From assembly GCA_019112785.1 (NCBI GenBank), contig DXIQ01000050.1, positions 1 through 55,783 on the forward strand: a DNA stretch of 55,783 nucleotides. Direction: 5' to 3'. A program made the position numbers and the translations under genes. This document shows, one piece after another, positions 1-8,377 of the stretch. Source of the stretch: Candidatus Blautia stercorigallinarum (lineage in GTDB: Bacteria; Bacillota; Clostridia; Lachnospirales; Lachnospiraceae). The stretch's first letter is position 1. Each line of letters opens with the position of its first letter. The notes beneath the pieces were generated by a model, which saw nothing but the letters and a program-made list of their open reading frames with translations, searched no databases and was not told the DNA's origin.

Positions 1-88
1 CAGCGGTGATCGTATAAATATGTGCTGCATAAAGGATTACAAAAAAGGCAATACAGACATTAAGGATTTGGATCAGTTTATTCATCAT
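1..88 (-). CDS. Partial CDS: start of a small membrane or exported protein
   Basis: Reading the minus strand from 88 gives about 29 codons beginning MMNKLIQILN, followed by a hydrophobic run (VCIAFFVILYAAHIY) that looks like a membrane segment or signal anchor. The frame stays open to the window edge. A strong Shine-Dalgarno (GGGAGGTG, complement of 97-104) sits 8 bases before the ATG, and a good promoter lies further upstream. Too little is present to name a function. It points away from prs and is a separate transcript. Confidence 0.6.
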   Translation of the reverse strand, partial: MMNKLIQILNVCIAFFVILYAAHIYTITA

Positions 89-135
89 AATAGTGGCACC
101 TCCCTTATATTGAAAAGATTCTTTTAGTTTCTTAT

Positions 136-164
136 ATTATACTGCTATTGTCTGTAAATTACAA
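136..164 (-). promoter_or_regulatory. Sigma-A promoter for the partial left-edge gene
   Basis: On the minus strand TTGTAA (159-164) and TATAAT (136-141) are separated by 17 bases. Transcription would start near 129 and run into the partial membrane-protein gene. Confidence 0.6.
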
Positions 165-212
165 CATATAGAAAGAAAAAGTTTCAAAATAAGGAGGTAA
201 AATAATGAATAT

Positions 213-1412
213 TTAGTTTTTCTTTTTGCCCTCTTTCAGTTCCTTGTTGTGCTTTGCAACCAGCTTATTGATCCGGTCTACAGGATTCAGCAATTTGCTG
301 ATAGAAGCGTCATGGTTCAGAGTATCTATGATCAGAGCAATGTATTTGCTCATGTCACAGTTTACATAATATGGCTTCTGAAGAAGTTCATCCGGCTGAT
401 ATACCAGGTTGGTAGTAAGAAGCCGGTCAAAGTCGCCATTCTTATATGCAGTGTCAAAACGTTCCAGACCGTTGGTGAAAAGCCCGAAGGTAGAGCACAT
501 AAAGATCTTGGCGGCGCCCCGCTGTTTCAGCAGCCGTGCTACCTCCAGCATGCTGTCGCCGGAAGAGATCATATCGTCAATGATGATCATGTTTTTGCCT
601 GTTACGTCAGAACCCAGGAATTCATGAGCTACAATAGGATTCCGCCCGTCTATGATAGTGGAGTAGTCCCGGCGTTTATAAAACATACCCATATCGATAC
701 CAAGTACATTGGCCAGATAAATGGCACGGCTGGTACCGCCTGCGTCCGGGCTGATGATCATCAGGCTGTCACTGTTGATCTTCAGATCAGGCTCTGCCCT
801 GAAAAGACCTTTGATAAACTGGTAAGCAGGCTGGACCGTTTCAAATCCATGGAGAGGAATAGAATTCTGCACCCTTGGATCGTGGGCGTCAAAAGTGATG
901 ATATTGTCCACTCCCATATGGATCAGCTCCTGAAGGGCCAGAGCGCAGTCCAGGGATTCCCGCCGTGTTCTTTTGTGCTGGCGGCTTTCATACAGGAATG
1001 GCATGATAACATTCACTCTTCTGGCCTTTCCGCCTACTGCGGCAATGATCCTCTTCAGATCCTGAAAATGATCGTCCGGAGACATGTGGTTCAAATGACC
1101 GCACAGAGAGTAGGTCAGAGAATAGTTGCAGACATCCACCATGAGATAGAGGTCGTCTCCCCGGACAGATTCCTCCAGAATACCTTTGGCTTCCCCGGAG
1201 CCGAAGCGGGGAGTCTGGGCGTCGATGAGGTAAGAAGGACGCTCATATCCTTCGAACTGGAGATTATTCTTCTCCTGGTGGTCCCGGTCTTTACGCCACT
1301 TTACAATGTAGTCGTTGACCTTGGCCCCCAGCTTTTCGCAGCTCTTCAGTGGAATGATACCCAGACGGCCTACAGGGAGCGAGTCTAAAGGTGTTGTGAT
1401 TTTTGGTGCCAT
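213..1412 (-). CDS. prs: Ribose-phosphate pyrophosphokinase (PRPP synthetase)
   Basis: Makes phosphoribosyl pyrophosphate from ribose 5-phosphate and ATP, the precursor for nucleotides, histidine, tryptophan and NAD. Counting from the ATG at 1418, the protein shows the PRPP-binding loop IIIDDMISSGDSM at about 278-290, SPDAGG at 223-228, the KRR element of the flexible loop at 248-250 and a basic ATP-site stretch (SRQHKRTRRES, 145-155). At about 400 residues it is longer than the usual 310-320-residue enzyme and has an extended, charged N-terminal part. I prefer the ATG at 1412, which lies 9 bases from AGGAGG; the ATG at 1418 lies only about 3 bases from it. The 1418 ATG overlaps the TGA of dnaC as ATGA, so translational coupling is possible. 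It is last in the dnaD-dnaC-prs operon. Confidence 0.93.
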   Translation of the reverse strand: MAPKITTPLDSLPVGRLGIIPLKSCEKLGAKVNDYIVKWRKDRDHQEKNNLQFEGYERPSYLIDAQTPRFGSGEAKGILEESVRGDDLYLMVDVCNYSLTYSLCGHLNHMSPDDHFQDLKRIIAAVGGKARRVNVIMPFLYESRQHKRTRRESLDCALALQELIHMGVDNIITFDAHDPRVQNSIPLHGFETVQPAYQFIKGLFRAEPDLKINSDSLMIISPDAGGTSRAIYLANVLGIDMGMFYKRRDYSTIIDGRNPIVAHEFLGSDVTGKNMIIIDDMISSGDSMLEVARLLKQRGAAKIFMCSTFGLFTNGLERFDTAYKNGDFDRLLTTNLVYQPDELLQKPYYVNCDMSKYIALIIDTLNHDASISKLLNPVDRINKLVAKHNKELKEGKKKN

Positions 1413-1414
1413 GT

Positions 1415-2404
1415 TCATTTTCCTCCTAAAAGTCTTTTTTGGATTCTTATGTCATTTCCGATCAGCTTGATCATGGTGTAATTGCTGGAAACCCGGGAAA
1501 AGGTTCTCTCAGAATAGGTATCCAGAAAATCTTCTATGGTCAGGTTGGTGGAAATGATAGTTGCTTTTTTATTCATGATACGCTCATTGATGCAGCAGAA
1601 AAGCTGTGAGGATACAAAGCTGTTGGTCAGCTCTGTGCCCAGATCATCAATGATGAGCAGATCACAGTCATAGATAAAAGAAGCCATATCCGCGGACTGG
1701 ACATCTCTTTGGAACGTATTTTTTGACAGCAGATCAAAAAGATCAAATGCGCTGAAATACAAAACAAAATAAGAACGGTCCAGAAGCTCTTTGGCGATAC
1801 AGTGGGTAAGATAAGTCTTTCCTACACCAGTATCTCCATAAATCATAAGATTATCGGATCTTTCACCAAAGCCTTCTATAAAGGCCCAGGCCTTGTCGTA
1901 AGCGCTGCGGGCAGCTTCAGAAGCGGTAATGCCGCTTCCCGGATCCCTGAAATCGGGAGAATAATATTGAAAGGAAAAATTATCGAAGTTTTCTTCTTCC
2001 AGGATGTCCCGGATGTTGGACTGGGTATAGAGAAGATCTACCGCAGCTTTCCGGAAACAGGCGCATTTTTCTCCGTTTACATAGCCGGTATCTTTACAGA
2101 TGGGGCAATCGTAGTGAAGCTCCAGATAATCGGCGGGAAATCCGTTTTCCAGGAGAAGGGCCTTTCTCTCTTTTGCCAGGGCGCCGATGGCGGACTCCAG
2201 ATCAAAGTCTTCTCCATCTCCGGCCCCCAGGACAAAACGGGCCTTCTTAAGCCCCAGAGCGGCGATCTCCCGGCGGATCTGCCCCAGCCGTGGGATCTTT
2301 TCCTCAGCCAGACGGATATGCTCATCCTGTTCGTGTTTGTGCTGGAACTGTTTTTGATTGTAGTCGCGCATGATGGCTTCATATTGAAAATTTTTCAGTG
2401 ACAC
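1415..2404 (-). CDS. dnaC: DnaC/DnaI-type replicative helicase loader (AAA+ ATPase)
   Basis: Loads the replicative helicase at the origin or at restart sites. Visible features: an N-terminal helical region, a Cys cluster (C100, C103, C114, C116) that looks like a zinc-binding site, Walker A GDTGVGKT at 190-197, Walker B LLIIDDLG at 249-256, and an Arg-finger-like region (SERTFSRVSS) near the C-terminus. The 329-residue length fits the DnaI/DnaC family. The start is GTG, with AAAGGAG 8 bases upstream. It follows dnaD by 17 bases, and its stop codon overlaps the upstream candidate ATG of prs, so the three genes appear co-transcribed. Confidence 0.93.
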   Translation of the reverse strand: MSLKNFQYEAIMRDYNQKQFQHKHEQDEHIRLAEEKIPRLGQIRREIAALGLKKARFVLGAGDGEDFDLESAIGALAKERKALLLENGFPADYLELHYDCPICKDTGYVNGEKCACFRKAAVDLLYTQSNIRDILEEENFDNFSFQYYSPDFRDPGSGITASEAARSAYDKAWAFIEGFGERSDNLMIYGDTGVGKTYLTHCIAKELLDRSYFVLYFSAFDLFDLLSKNTFQRDVQSADMASFIYDCDLLIIDDLGTELTNSFVSSQLFCCINERIMNKKATIISTNLTIEDFLDTYSERTFSRVSSNYTMIKLIGNDIRIQKRLLGGK

Positions 2405-2421
2405 AGTACGTCTCCTTTGAC

Positions 2422-3429
2422 TTATTTTCCAAGAAGCTGTTTTTCAAGCTCTGCCATGTTGTAGTTTCTCTGATGGAAATTGTTGAATTTGTTCTTAGAA
2501 GCGGCAGCAGGCGCCTTCGGTCTGGCCTTGGCTTTCTCTGCTTTTTTCTGCTGATAATTCATATCCAGGGAATCAATATCGGAAAGATGACGGACTCCCT
2601 TCTTAAACCAGCTTTCCAGGATACTGTCCGCATAGGAAAAGCTGGCCTTTCCCGTAGACAGGACCGTGCGGCTGCAGGCTTCTGTGATGATATCAAGGGT
2701 AAAGCCGTACTGGTTCAGCCAGAGATTCATATACTGGATCTCCTTATCCAGAGGATTCCGGTTGCTGATGCCGAATGCCCGCAGGATCGTAAAATAATTT
2801 TTGTTATAGAGATTGGTCTCTTCCTTGGCCTGACTGACTGTGGTGATCTTCTGCTGGGCCCAGGACAATCCCACTTTCTTAATATACGCCATAGAGGGAC
2901 TGCCTTTGGAAACACAGTATTCGATCAGATATTCCAGAAGTTCGGCGGATATATGTACTTCATCATAAAGATAGAGGAGAGTCTCCACATCTGTGGGAGT
3001 CAGGGTATGTCCCAGATATTGCTCCGCAATAAAAAGAAGCTGCCGTACATCTTCCTTTCCCTTCAGATCCTGGAGTTTGTTCCGGGATACGGCAGGGGCG
3101 GAAGGAGTTGTCTCATACGCAGGCAGCTTTGTCTCAGGAACAGCAAAACGAACCTTTGTCACATTCCCTGCCTGGTCAAAAGATACATCCATGATCCCGG
3201 ATTCCTTCCAATAGCGGAGAGCTCTTAAAATGTCCGTTTCCGTACAGTTGAAAGTATCTGCAATGGAGGAAAGATCCATCGTTGTCTTTCCGCCCTGGCA
3301 TCGGCCCAGGAGATAAAGATAAATTTTCACAAACTCTCCGTTGGCTTTCGGCATATAATCCTCCAGAAAGCGGTTGGAAATCAAAGTAAAGTCTCCTGGA
3401 AAACTGCTATACACTTCAAACTGTCCCAT
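2422..3429 (-). CDS. dnaD: DnaD-domain replication initiation protein
   Basis: Primosomal protein that acts with DnaA and the helicase loader at the origin. The N-terminal part (about residues 1-110) has the winged-helix DDBH1 look (FVKIYLYLLGRCQGGKTTMDLSSIADTF can be followed through it). The C-terminal half has one or two DDBH2-type segments, including IQYMNLWLNQYGFTLDIITEA and the YxxxIL(x)xW-like YADSILESWFKKG. The C-terminus is basic with a FHQRNYNMAELEK tail. I choose the ATG at 3429 because AGAGG lies 9 bases before it, whereas it directly abuts the ATG at 3438. An extended -10 promoter and a cluster of DnaA boxes lie upstream. It is first gene of dnaD-dnaC-prs. Confidence 0.92.
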   Translation of the reverse strand: MGQFEVYSSFPGDFTLISNRFLEDYMPKANGEFVKIYLYLLGRCQGGKTTMDLSSIADTFNCTETDILRALRYWKESGIMDVSFDQAGNVTKVRFAVPETKLPAYETTPSAPAVSRNKLQDLKGKEDVRQLLFIAEQYLGHTLTPTDVETLLYLYDEVHISAELLEYLIEYCVSKGSPSMAYIKKVGLSWAQQKITTVSQAKEETNLYNKNYFTILRAFGISNRNPLDKEIQYMNLWLNQYGFTLDIITEACSRTVLSTGKASFSYADSILESWFKKGVRHLSDIDSLDMNYQQKKAEKAKARPKAPAAASKNKFNNFHQRNYNMAELEKQLLGK

Positions 3430-3474
3430 GTTCAACATCCTCTACATTTTACATCTTCTTAATGAATCAACCTC

Positions 3475-3483
3475 AGTATAGCA
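3475..3483 (-). promoter_or_regulatory. Extended -10 promoter of the dnaD operon
   Basis: On the minus strand TGC-TATACT forms an extended -10 element 46 bases before the dnaD ATG. No convincing -35 hexamer was found; an AT-rich tract sits at that distance. The DnaA boxes lie upstream of it. Confidence 0.55.
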
Positions 3484-3559
3484 TATAATTTTTAAAAAGA
3501 GAACAGAGATTTTTTTCGACGGTGGAAATGGACAGGTTGAGAAAAATTCACGGGATAAA

Positions 3560-3744
3560 TGTGGATAATGTGGATAAAAAGGTGGATAATTATTATGGGA
3601 AACCAGTAGAATGTCGAAAGCACCAGTATTTTAGCGTATTATTGATGAAAATGCTGTCTGATTATGTCAACTCACTTATACACAAAAAAATCCACATACT
3701 CTGGGGAAAGAGTATGTGGAAGATTTGGTGGATAATGTGGATAA
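3560..3744. promoter_or_regulatory. Cluster of six DnaA boxes between murC and dnaD
   Basis: Boxes matching TTATNCACA or its complement: TGTGGATAA at 3560-3568, 3569-3577 and 3736-3744; one-mismatch GGTGGATAA at 3581-3589 and 3727-3735; TTATACACA at 3676-3684. Two pairs (3560-3577 and 3727-3744) are exactly back to back with a 9-base period and the same orientation. The cluster lies 80 to 260 bases upstream of the dnaD promoter and reaches the murC stop. That DnaA binds here is inferred from the consensus; likely roles are control of dnaD-dnaC-prs or titration of DnaA. Confidence 0.8.
3684..3720 (-). terminator. Intrinsic terminator of murC
   Basis: A perfect 12-bp stem (3691-3702 with 3709-3720, loop GGGGAA) is followed on the minus strand by seven T residues (3685-3691 region). 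It sits 27 bases past the murC stop, so it separates murC from the dnaD operon. It overlaps one of the DnaA boxes (TTATACACA) at its T-tract. Confidence 0.85.
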
Positions 3745-3746
3745 CT

Positions 3747-5126
3747 CTACATGCCAAGGAGGTTTTCCCCGATTTTATATACATCTCCGGCCCCCATAGT
3801 TATCAACACGTCTCCGTGGATACAATTTTTTAATAAAAATTCTTCAATCTCGTCAAAAGTAGAAAAATAATGTACATCCGTTCCTTTTTCAGCAATAAGA
3901 TCCGCCAGATCTTTTGAAGAGATTCCCAGATTATCAGTTTCTCTGGCCGGATAAATATCTGCAAGGACAACCTTGTCCGCCAGAGAAAGAGCCTGGGCAA
4001 ATTCCGGCATCAGGGCCTTGGTCCTGGTGTAGGTGTGAGGCTGGAAGACACACCAGATCCGGTTGTGGGGATAATTCTGCGCGGTCTTTAAAGTAGCGGC
4101 GATCTCTGTGGGATGATGTGCATAATCATCGATCACCGTTACTCCTGCAACTTTTCCTTTATACTGGAATCTCCGGTCTGTGCCTCCGAAATGGAGAAGG
4201 CCTTTCTGTATGGTTTCTGTGGACATGCCGATCTTTCTGGCCAGGGCTATGGCAGAAAGGGCGTTGGATACATTGTGGATGCCAGGCACGGACAGAGAGA
4301 AGCGGCCGATCTTTTCACCTTTGCAGATACAGTCGAAGGATGGATGGGCGGTTTCATCAAAGACGATATTGTCCGCTGTGTACTGGGCGTCGCCTTTTAA
4401 AGCATAGGTGATGATCTCACAGGGCAGTCCCTGGGTGATCTCTTCTACATGAGGAATTTCTCCGTTGATGATCAAAGTGCCGTCATGAGGCAGCTTCTCG
4501 GCAAAGAGCCGGAAGGAATGACGGATATCATCAATATCTTTGAAAAAGTCCAGATGGTCGGCGTCTATATTTAAGATAATGCTGATCTTCGGATAAAAAC
4601 TGAGGAAACTGTTGGTATACTCGCAGGCCTCTGTGACAAAAGTCTCGGACTGTCCCACTCTTATATTGCCGTGGATGGCAGGCAGGATCCCTCCTACAGA
4701 AATCGTGGGATCTGCATTCCCTTCTAACAGGATATGGGAGATCATAGAGGTAGTAGTGGTCTTGCCGTGGGTGCCGGATACAGCGATGGGCAGCTCATAG
4801 TTTTTCATGATCTGTCCCAGAAGTTCGGCTCTGGTGAGCATAGGCAGCCCCATGTCTTTCGCCTGCTTAAATTCCGGATTGTCCGGGTGGATGGCAGCAG
4901 TGTATACCACCAGCTGGATATCGTCGGTAATATTGGAGGCCCGCTGGCCGATATAGATTCTGGCACCTTTGGCTTCCAGCTGCTTTGTCAGATCAGAAGC
5001 TTTGGCGTCAGAACCGGAGATGACAAAGTCTTCCTCCAGAAGGATCTCGGCCAGTCCGCTCATACTGATGCCGCCGATCCCGATAAAATGAATGTGCATA
5101 GGTTTATGAAAATCAATCTGATACAT
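3747..5126 (-). CDS. murC: UDP-N-acetylmuramate--L-alanine ligase
   Basis: Cytoplasmic Mur ligase that adds L-alanine to UDP-MurNAc, the first step in building the peptidoglycan stem peptide. Visible features: the N-terminal UDP-binding Rossmann motif GIGGISMSG at 16-24, the ATP P-loop SGTHGKTT at 117-124, the central NIDADHLDFF segment, and the C-terminal DDYAHHPTEI motif typical of MurC. The 459-residue length is normal. It stands alone between its own terminator and a 365-base gap containing a hairpin element. Four other peptidoglycan genes (ddl, murF, murI, an L,D-transpeptidase) are in the window but not in this operon. Confidence 0.96.
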   Translation of the reverse strand: MYQIDFHKPMHIHFIGIGGISMSGLAEILLEEDFVISGSDAKASDLTKQLEAKGARIYIGQRASNITDDIQLVVYTAAIHPDNPEFKQAKDMGLPMLTRAELLGQIMKNYELPIAVSGTHGKTTTTSMISHILLEGNADPTISVGGILPAIHGNIRVGQSETFVTEACEYTNSFLSFYPKISIILNIDADHLDFFKDIDDIRHSFRLFAEKLPHDGTLIINGEIPHVEEITQGLPCEIITYALKGDAQYTADNIVFDETAHPSFDCICKGEKIGRFSLSVPGIHNVSNALSAIALARKIGMSTETIQKGLLHFGGTDRRFQYKGKVAGVTVIDDYAHHPTEIAATLKTAQNYPHNRIWCVFQPHTYTRTKALMPEFAQALSLADKVVLADIYPARETDNLGISSKDLADLIAEKGTDVHYFSTFDEIEEFLLKNCIHGDVLITMGAGDVYKIGENLLGM

Positions 5127-5187
5127 GATGAAGAATCCCTTCCTTTTTAATTTAAAGTCCTTAGGGGACGCATGAAATACATATCAG

Positions 5188-5282
5188 GAATATTTACATA
5201 TTATATGCGAATTTGTCGAGCATAGCTTTGAGACTATAAGCTCAAAGCAGCGCAGACTGAGCAATAAAATATATAAATATTC
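5188..5282. repeat. Inverted-repeat-bounded hairpin element in the murC/glgC gap
   Basis: The ends are 19-base inverted repeats with two mismatches (GAATATTTACATATTATAT at 5188-5206 against 5264-5282). Inside is a perfect 8-bp stem (GCTTTGAG 5225-5232 with CTCAAAGC 5241-5248). The interior GCGCAG...AGCAAT and TATGCGAAT words also occur in the repeat copies near 12.7 and 25.4 kb, which suggests a related or mosaic element. It lies 62 bases upstream of the murC start, so it would be in the murC leader or promoter region. No ORF is seen in the 365-base gap; the rest holds the glgC promoter. Confidence 0.6.
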
Positions 5283-5430
5283 TCGATCATGATCCATGTG
5301 CCGGTTCCTTTTCATGATTGATTATACCTAAATTTAAAAAAAATGGAAACCCCTTTCTGGGGAAAGGAGTTAAAAACAGGTAAAATGTCACAAAAAAAAT
5401 GAATATGTCGAAAAAAAATTGTTAAAAATA

Positions 5431-5459
5431 TTCACTTTTTTAGAGCGATGTGTTATAAT
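5431..5459 (+). promoter_or_regulatory. Sigma-A promoter of glgC-glgD
   Basis: TTCACT (5431-5436) and TATAAT (5454-5459) with 17-base spacing, 33 bases upstream of the glgC ATG. The ribosome binding site GAGGTGA lies at 5481-5487. Confidence 0.7.
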
Positions 5460-5491
5460 GTAAAAACCATAGAATTACAAGAGGTGATTGC

Positions 5492-6766
5492 ATGATTAAG
5501 AAAGAGATGATTGCAATGTTGCTCGCCGGAGGACAAGGCAGCAGATTGGGCGTTCTGACTGCGAAAGTGGCGAAACCGGCAGTGACATTCGGCGGAAAAT
5601 ACAGGATTATAGACTTTCCGCTCAGTAACTGTATAAATTCAGGAGTGGACACCGTGGGAGTGCTGACACAGTATCAGCCTCTGCGTTTAAATACTCACAT
5701 TGGTATCGGTATCCCCTGGGATCTGGACCGTAATGTAGGAGGCGTTTCGATCCTTCCTCCTTACGAAAAGAAAACCAATACGGAATGGTATACCGGTACA
5801 GCCAACGCTATTTACCAGAATCTGGCATATATGGAAAATTTCAATCCGGATTATGTGCTGATTTTAGGCGGAGACCATATCTATAAAATGGACTACGAGG
5901 TTATGCTGGATTTCCATAAAGCCAACAAAGCAGACGTCACTCTGGCATGCATGCCTGTTCCATGGGAAGAAGCCTCTCGTTTCGGACTTGCCATAACCGA
6001 CGAGACTGGAAGAATTACAGATTTTGAGGAAAAACCGGAGAAGCCAAAGAGCAATCTGGCTTCTATGGGTATTTATATTTTCAGCTGGCCCGTGCTGAAA
6101 GAAGCCCTGATCGCCCTGAAAGATCAGTCCGGCTGTGATTTTGGAAAGCACATCCTGCCTTACTGCAGAGAAAAAGGCCAGAGACTTTTTGCTTATGAAT
6201 ATAACGGATACTGGAAAGATGTGGGAACCCTGGGATCCTATTGGGAAGCCAATATGGAGCTGATCGACATTATTCCGGAATTTAACCTGTATGAGGAATT
6301 CTGGAAGATCTATACCAAGGGAGATATCATCCCGCCCCAGTATATCGCCGCAGATGCTGTGGTAGACAGAAGCATCATCAGCGAAGGGACAGAAGTGTAC
6401 GGAGAAGTACATAATTCTGTGATCGGCGCCGGAGTTACCATTAAAAAAGGCGCTGTGATCCGTGATTCCATTATTATGAAACAGTCTGTGATCGGAGAAA
6501 ATGATGTGATCGACAAGGCCATCATCGCAGAAAATGTTACAGTAGGAGATAATGTTGTCATGGGCATCGGGGAGGAGATCCCCAATAAGCTGAAGCCTAA
6601 TGTGTATTCTTTCGGACTGGTAACAGTAGGGGAGAATACCGTGATCCCTTCCGATGTCAAGATCGGAAAGAATACGGCTATCGTAGGAGAAACCACACCA
6701 GAGGACTATCCCGGAGGCGTATTGGAAAGCGGCGAAACATTGAATAAGGAAGGTGAGACAGAATGA
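5492..6766 (+). CDS. glgC: Glucose-1-phosphate adenylyltransferase, catalytic subunit
   Basis: Makes ADP-glucose for glycogen synthesis. The N-terminal nucleotidyltransferase domain has the pyrophosphorylase motif [11 protein letters not shown] at 10-20, the substrate-site [11 protein letters not shown] and the FEEKP segment. The C-terminal third is a left-handed beta helix of hexapeptide repeats ([19 protein letters not shown] region). The 424-residue length is typical of Firmicutes GlgC. It overlaps glgD by 4 bases (ATGA), so the two subunits are translationally coupled. No glgA, glgB or glgP is in the window. Confidence 0.96.
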   Translation: MIKKEMIAMLLAGGQGSRLGVLTAKVAKPAVTFGGKYRIIDFPLSNCINSGVDTVGVLTQYQPLRLNTHIGIGIPWDLDRNVGGVSILPPYEKKTNTEWYTGTANAIYQNLAYMENFNPDYVLILGGDHIYKMDYEVMLDFHKANKADVTLACMPVPWEEASRFGLAITDETGRITDFEEKPEKPKSNLASMGIYIFSWPVLKEALIALKDQSGCDFGKHILPYCREKGQRLFAYEYNGYWKDVGTLGSYWEANMELIDIIPEFNLYEEFWKIYTKGDIIPPQYIAADAVVDRSIISEGTEVYGEVHNSVIGAGVTIKKGAVIRDSIIMKQSVIGENDVIDKAIIAENVTVGDNVVMGIGEEIPNKLKPNVYSFGLVTVGENTVIPSDVKIGKNTAIVGETTPEDYPGGVLESGETLNKEGETE

Positions 6767-7878
6767 GAGCAATAGGTATTATCCTTGCCGGCGGCAATAA
6801 TCACAGAATGAGAGAATTATCCCAGAAGAGAGCCATTGCGGCAATGCCCATTGCAGGCAGCTACCGCAGCATAGATTTTGCTCTCAGCAATATGTCCAAC
6901 TCCCATATCCAGAAGGTAGCAGTGCTGACTCAGTACAATGCCAGATCTTTAAATGAGCACTTAAGCTCTTCCAAATGGTGGGATTTTGGAAGAAAGCAGG
7001 GTGGACTTTATACGTTCACTCCTACGATTACTCCGGACAACAGCTTCTGGTATCAGGGAACGGCAGACGCTATTTACCAGAATCTCAGTTTCCTGAAAAA
7101 CAGCCATGAACCTTATGTGGTCATTGCCTCAGGAGACTGTGTATACAAACTGGATTATAATAAGGTACTGGAATATCACATTGCAAAGAGAGCGGATATC
7201 ACAGTTGTCTGCACAGACGTCAGCGGAGAAGACGCTACCAGATTCGGATGTGTCAAGATGAACGAAGACTGCAGGATCGTGGAATTTGATGAGAAGCCTA
7301 TGGTGACTCAGTCTACGACGATCTCTACAGGTATTTATGTGATCAGAAGAAGACAGCTTATAGAGCTGATAGAAAAATGCGGACAGGAGGACCGGCATGA
7401 TCTTGTAAAGGACATCCTTATCCGCTATAAGAACCTGAAAAGGATCTATGGATATAAGATCGATACTTACTGGAGCAATATCTCCACCGTGGAGTCTTAT
7501 TATAAGACAAACATGGACTTCCTGAAACCGGAGATCAGAGATTATTTCTTCAGGCAGTATCCGGGTATCCAGTCCAAGATCGACGACCTGCCTCCGGCAA
7601 AATATAATCCCGGTTCAGATGTGAGAAACAGCCTGATCTCCAGCGGATGTATCATTAACGGACAGGTAGAAAATTCTATTCTGTTCAAGAAGGTTTTTGT
7701 AGGCAATAATTGTGTGATCAAAAATTCTATTATCTTAAATGATGTATATTTAGGCGATAATACCCATATTGAAAACTGTATTGTGGAGAGCCGTGATACT
7801 ATCCGGGCAAACTCTTATTATTGCGGAGAAGACAGTATTAAGGTAGTGATCGAAAAGAACGAGAGGTACGTTCTGTAA
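6763..7878 (+). CDS. glgD: Glucose-1-phosphate adenylyltransferase, GlgD subunit
   Basis: Partner of GlgC with the same fold but a degenerate catalytic site: the N-terminal motif reads [13 protein letters not shown] instead of GGxGxRL, as usual for GlgD regulatory subunits. It keeps the [12 protein letters not shown] region and a C-terminal hexapeptide-repeat helix. The 371-residue length is normal. In Bacillus-type systems GlgC/GlgD heterotetramers are more active than GlgC alone; that role is inferred here. It follows glgC with a 4-base overlap. Confidence 0.93.
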   Translation: MRAIGIILAGGNNHRMRELSQKRAIAAMPIAGSYRSIDFALSNMSNSHIQKVAVLTQYNARSLNEHLSSSKWWDFGRKQGGLYTFTPTITPDNSFWYQGTADAIYQNLSFLKNSHEPYVVIASGDCVYKLDYNKVLEYHIAKRADITVVCTDVSGEDATRFGCVKMNEDCRIVEFDEKPMVTQSTTISTGIYVIRRRQLIELIEKCGQEDRHDLVKDILIRYKNLKRIYGYKIDTYWSNISTVESYYKTNMDFLKPEIRDYFFRQYPGIQSKIDDLPPAKYNPGSDVRNSLISSGCIINGQVENSILFKKVFVGNNCVIKNSIILNDVYLGDNTHIENCIVESRDTIRANSYYCGEDSIKVVIEKNERYVL

Positions 7879-7880
7879 TA

Positions 7881-8028
7881 TTTATGATGAAAGCCGGTCT
7901 CAAAAGAGAGACGGACCAGCTGCGGGAGTGCCGGCCAGTCCAGGGCTTTCATAAATCTACTAAGGAACAGAGCGGTAAAACCGCTTTGTAGGCGGGGAAA
8001 CCTGCCGGAATATAAAATTCCAAAAAAA
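7881..8028 (+). ncRNA. Unidentified structured RNA or leader upstream of spoVG
   Basis: The stretch between glgD and spoVG folds on paper into a compact multi-stem structure: an outer 9-bp stem ATGAAAGCC (7887-7895) with GGCTTTCAT (7944-7952) enclosing a GTCTC/GAGAC hairpin; then AGCGG/CCGCT (7971-7985) enclosed by CTAC/GTAG; GGCGGG-GAAA-CCTGCC (7991-8006, tetraloop); and GGAAT/ATTCC (8007-8021) followed by seven A. It does not match any riboswitch or small RNA consensus I know. It could be a spoVG leader, a processed RNA, or a non-coding repeat. Confidence 0.45.
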
Positions 8029-8075
8029 GACAGAAAGCACGACTGAACAAGGCGGCGATGAAAGGGGAAGGTTGT

Positions 8076-8360
8076 ATGAACATCACAGATGTAAGAGTAA
8101 GAAGAGTGGCTAAAGAAGGCAAAATGAAAGCAGTGGTTTCCATTACCATTGACGAAGAATTCGTAGTTCATGACATTAAGGTCATTGAGGGCGAAAAGGG
8201 CTTATTTATCGCAATGCCCAGCCGCAAGGCCACGGACGGGGAATACAGAGATATTGCTCATCCCATCAATTCTGCAACCCGTGAGAGGATACAGAATATC
8301 ATCCTGGAAAAATACGAGCAGGTACTGGCAGAGGAACCTCTGGAGGAATCTGCCCAATAG
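8076..8360 (+). CDS. spoVG: SpoVG family RNA-binding regulator
   Basis: Small conserved regulator first known from a sporulation stage V mutant and since shown to bind nucleic acid in several Firmicutes. The protein starts [11 protein letters not shown], continues with the family hallmarks [22 protein letters not shown] and [11 protein letters not shown], and ends in an acidic tail. The ATG at 8076 aligns with the family start and has AAGGGGAAGG just upstream; an in-frame ATG at 8058 would add six residues not seen in the family. 94 residues is typical. A structured leader precedes it and a strong terminator follows. Confidence 0.95.
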   Translation: MNITDVRVRRVAKEGKMKAVVSITIDEEFVVHDIKVIEGEKGLFIAMPSRKATDGEYRDIAHPINSATRERIQNIILEKYEQVLAEEPLEESAQ

Positions 8361-8377
8361 GCGTATGAAAAAGAAAG

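Noticed and set aside
188..218. Perfect AAGGAGGT followed by ATG on the plus strand at the 3' end of prs
   Set aside because: The frame is only three codons (ATG AAT ATT TAG). It may be a chance sequence or the relic of a lost gene; no coding region can be supported.
249..1388. 379-codon open frame on the plus strand opposite prs
   Set aside because: Antisense shadow of a clear prs gene; no RBS and no recognisable protein features.
2398..3228. Long plus-strand open frame opposite dnaD
   Set aside because: Shadow of dnaD on the other strand without RBS or domain signal.
3560..3744. The DnaA-box cluster as the chromosomal origin itself
   Set aside because: No dnaA, dnaN or clear AT-rich unwinding element with DnaA-trio motifs is next to it; a regulatory or titration site fits better. 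Whole-genome GC skew would decide.
3522..3833. 103-codon plus-strand open frame between dnaD and murC
   Set aside because: It is made largely of the DnaA boxes and the murC terminator and runs into the murC coding region antisense; it has no plausible RBS or protein-like composition.
5864..6772. 302-codon minus-strand frame opposite glgC
   Set aside because: glgC is unmistakable on the plus strand and the antisense frame has no features of a real protein.
7881..8028. A known riboswitch (SAM, cobalamin, c-di-AMP, T-box, ZTP) before spoVG
   Set aside because: None of the conserved cores that I know for these classes is present, so only 'structured RNA' is reported.
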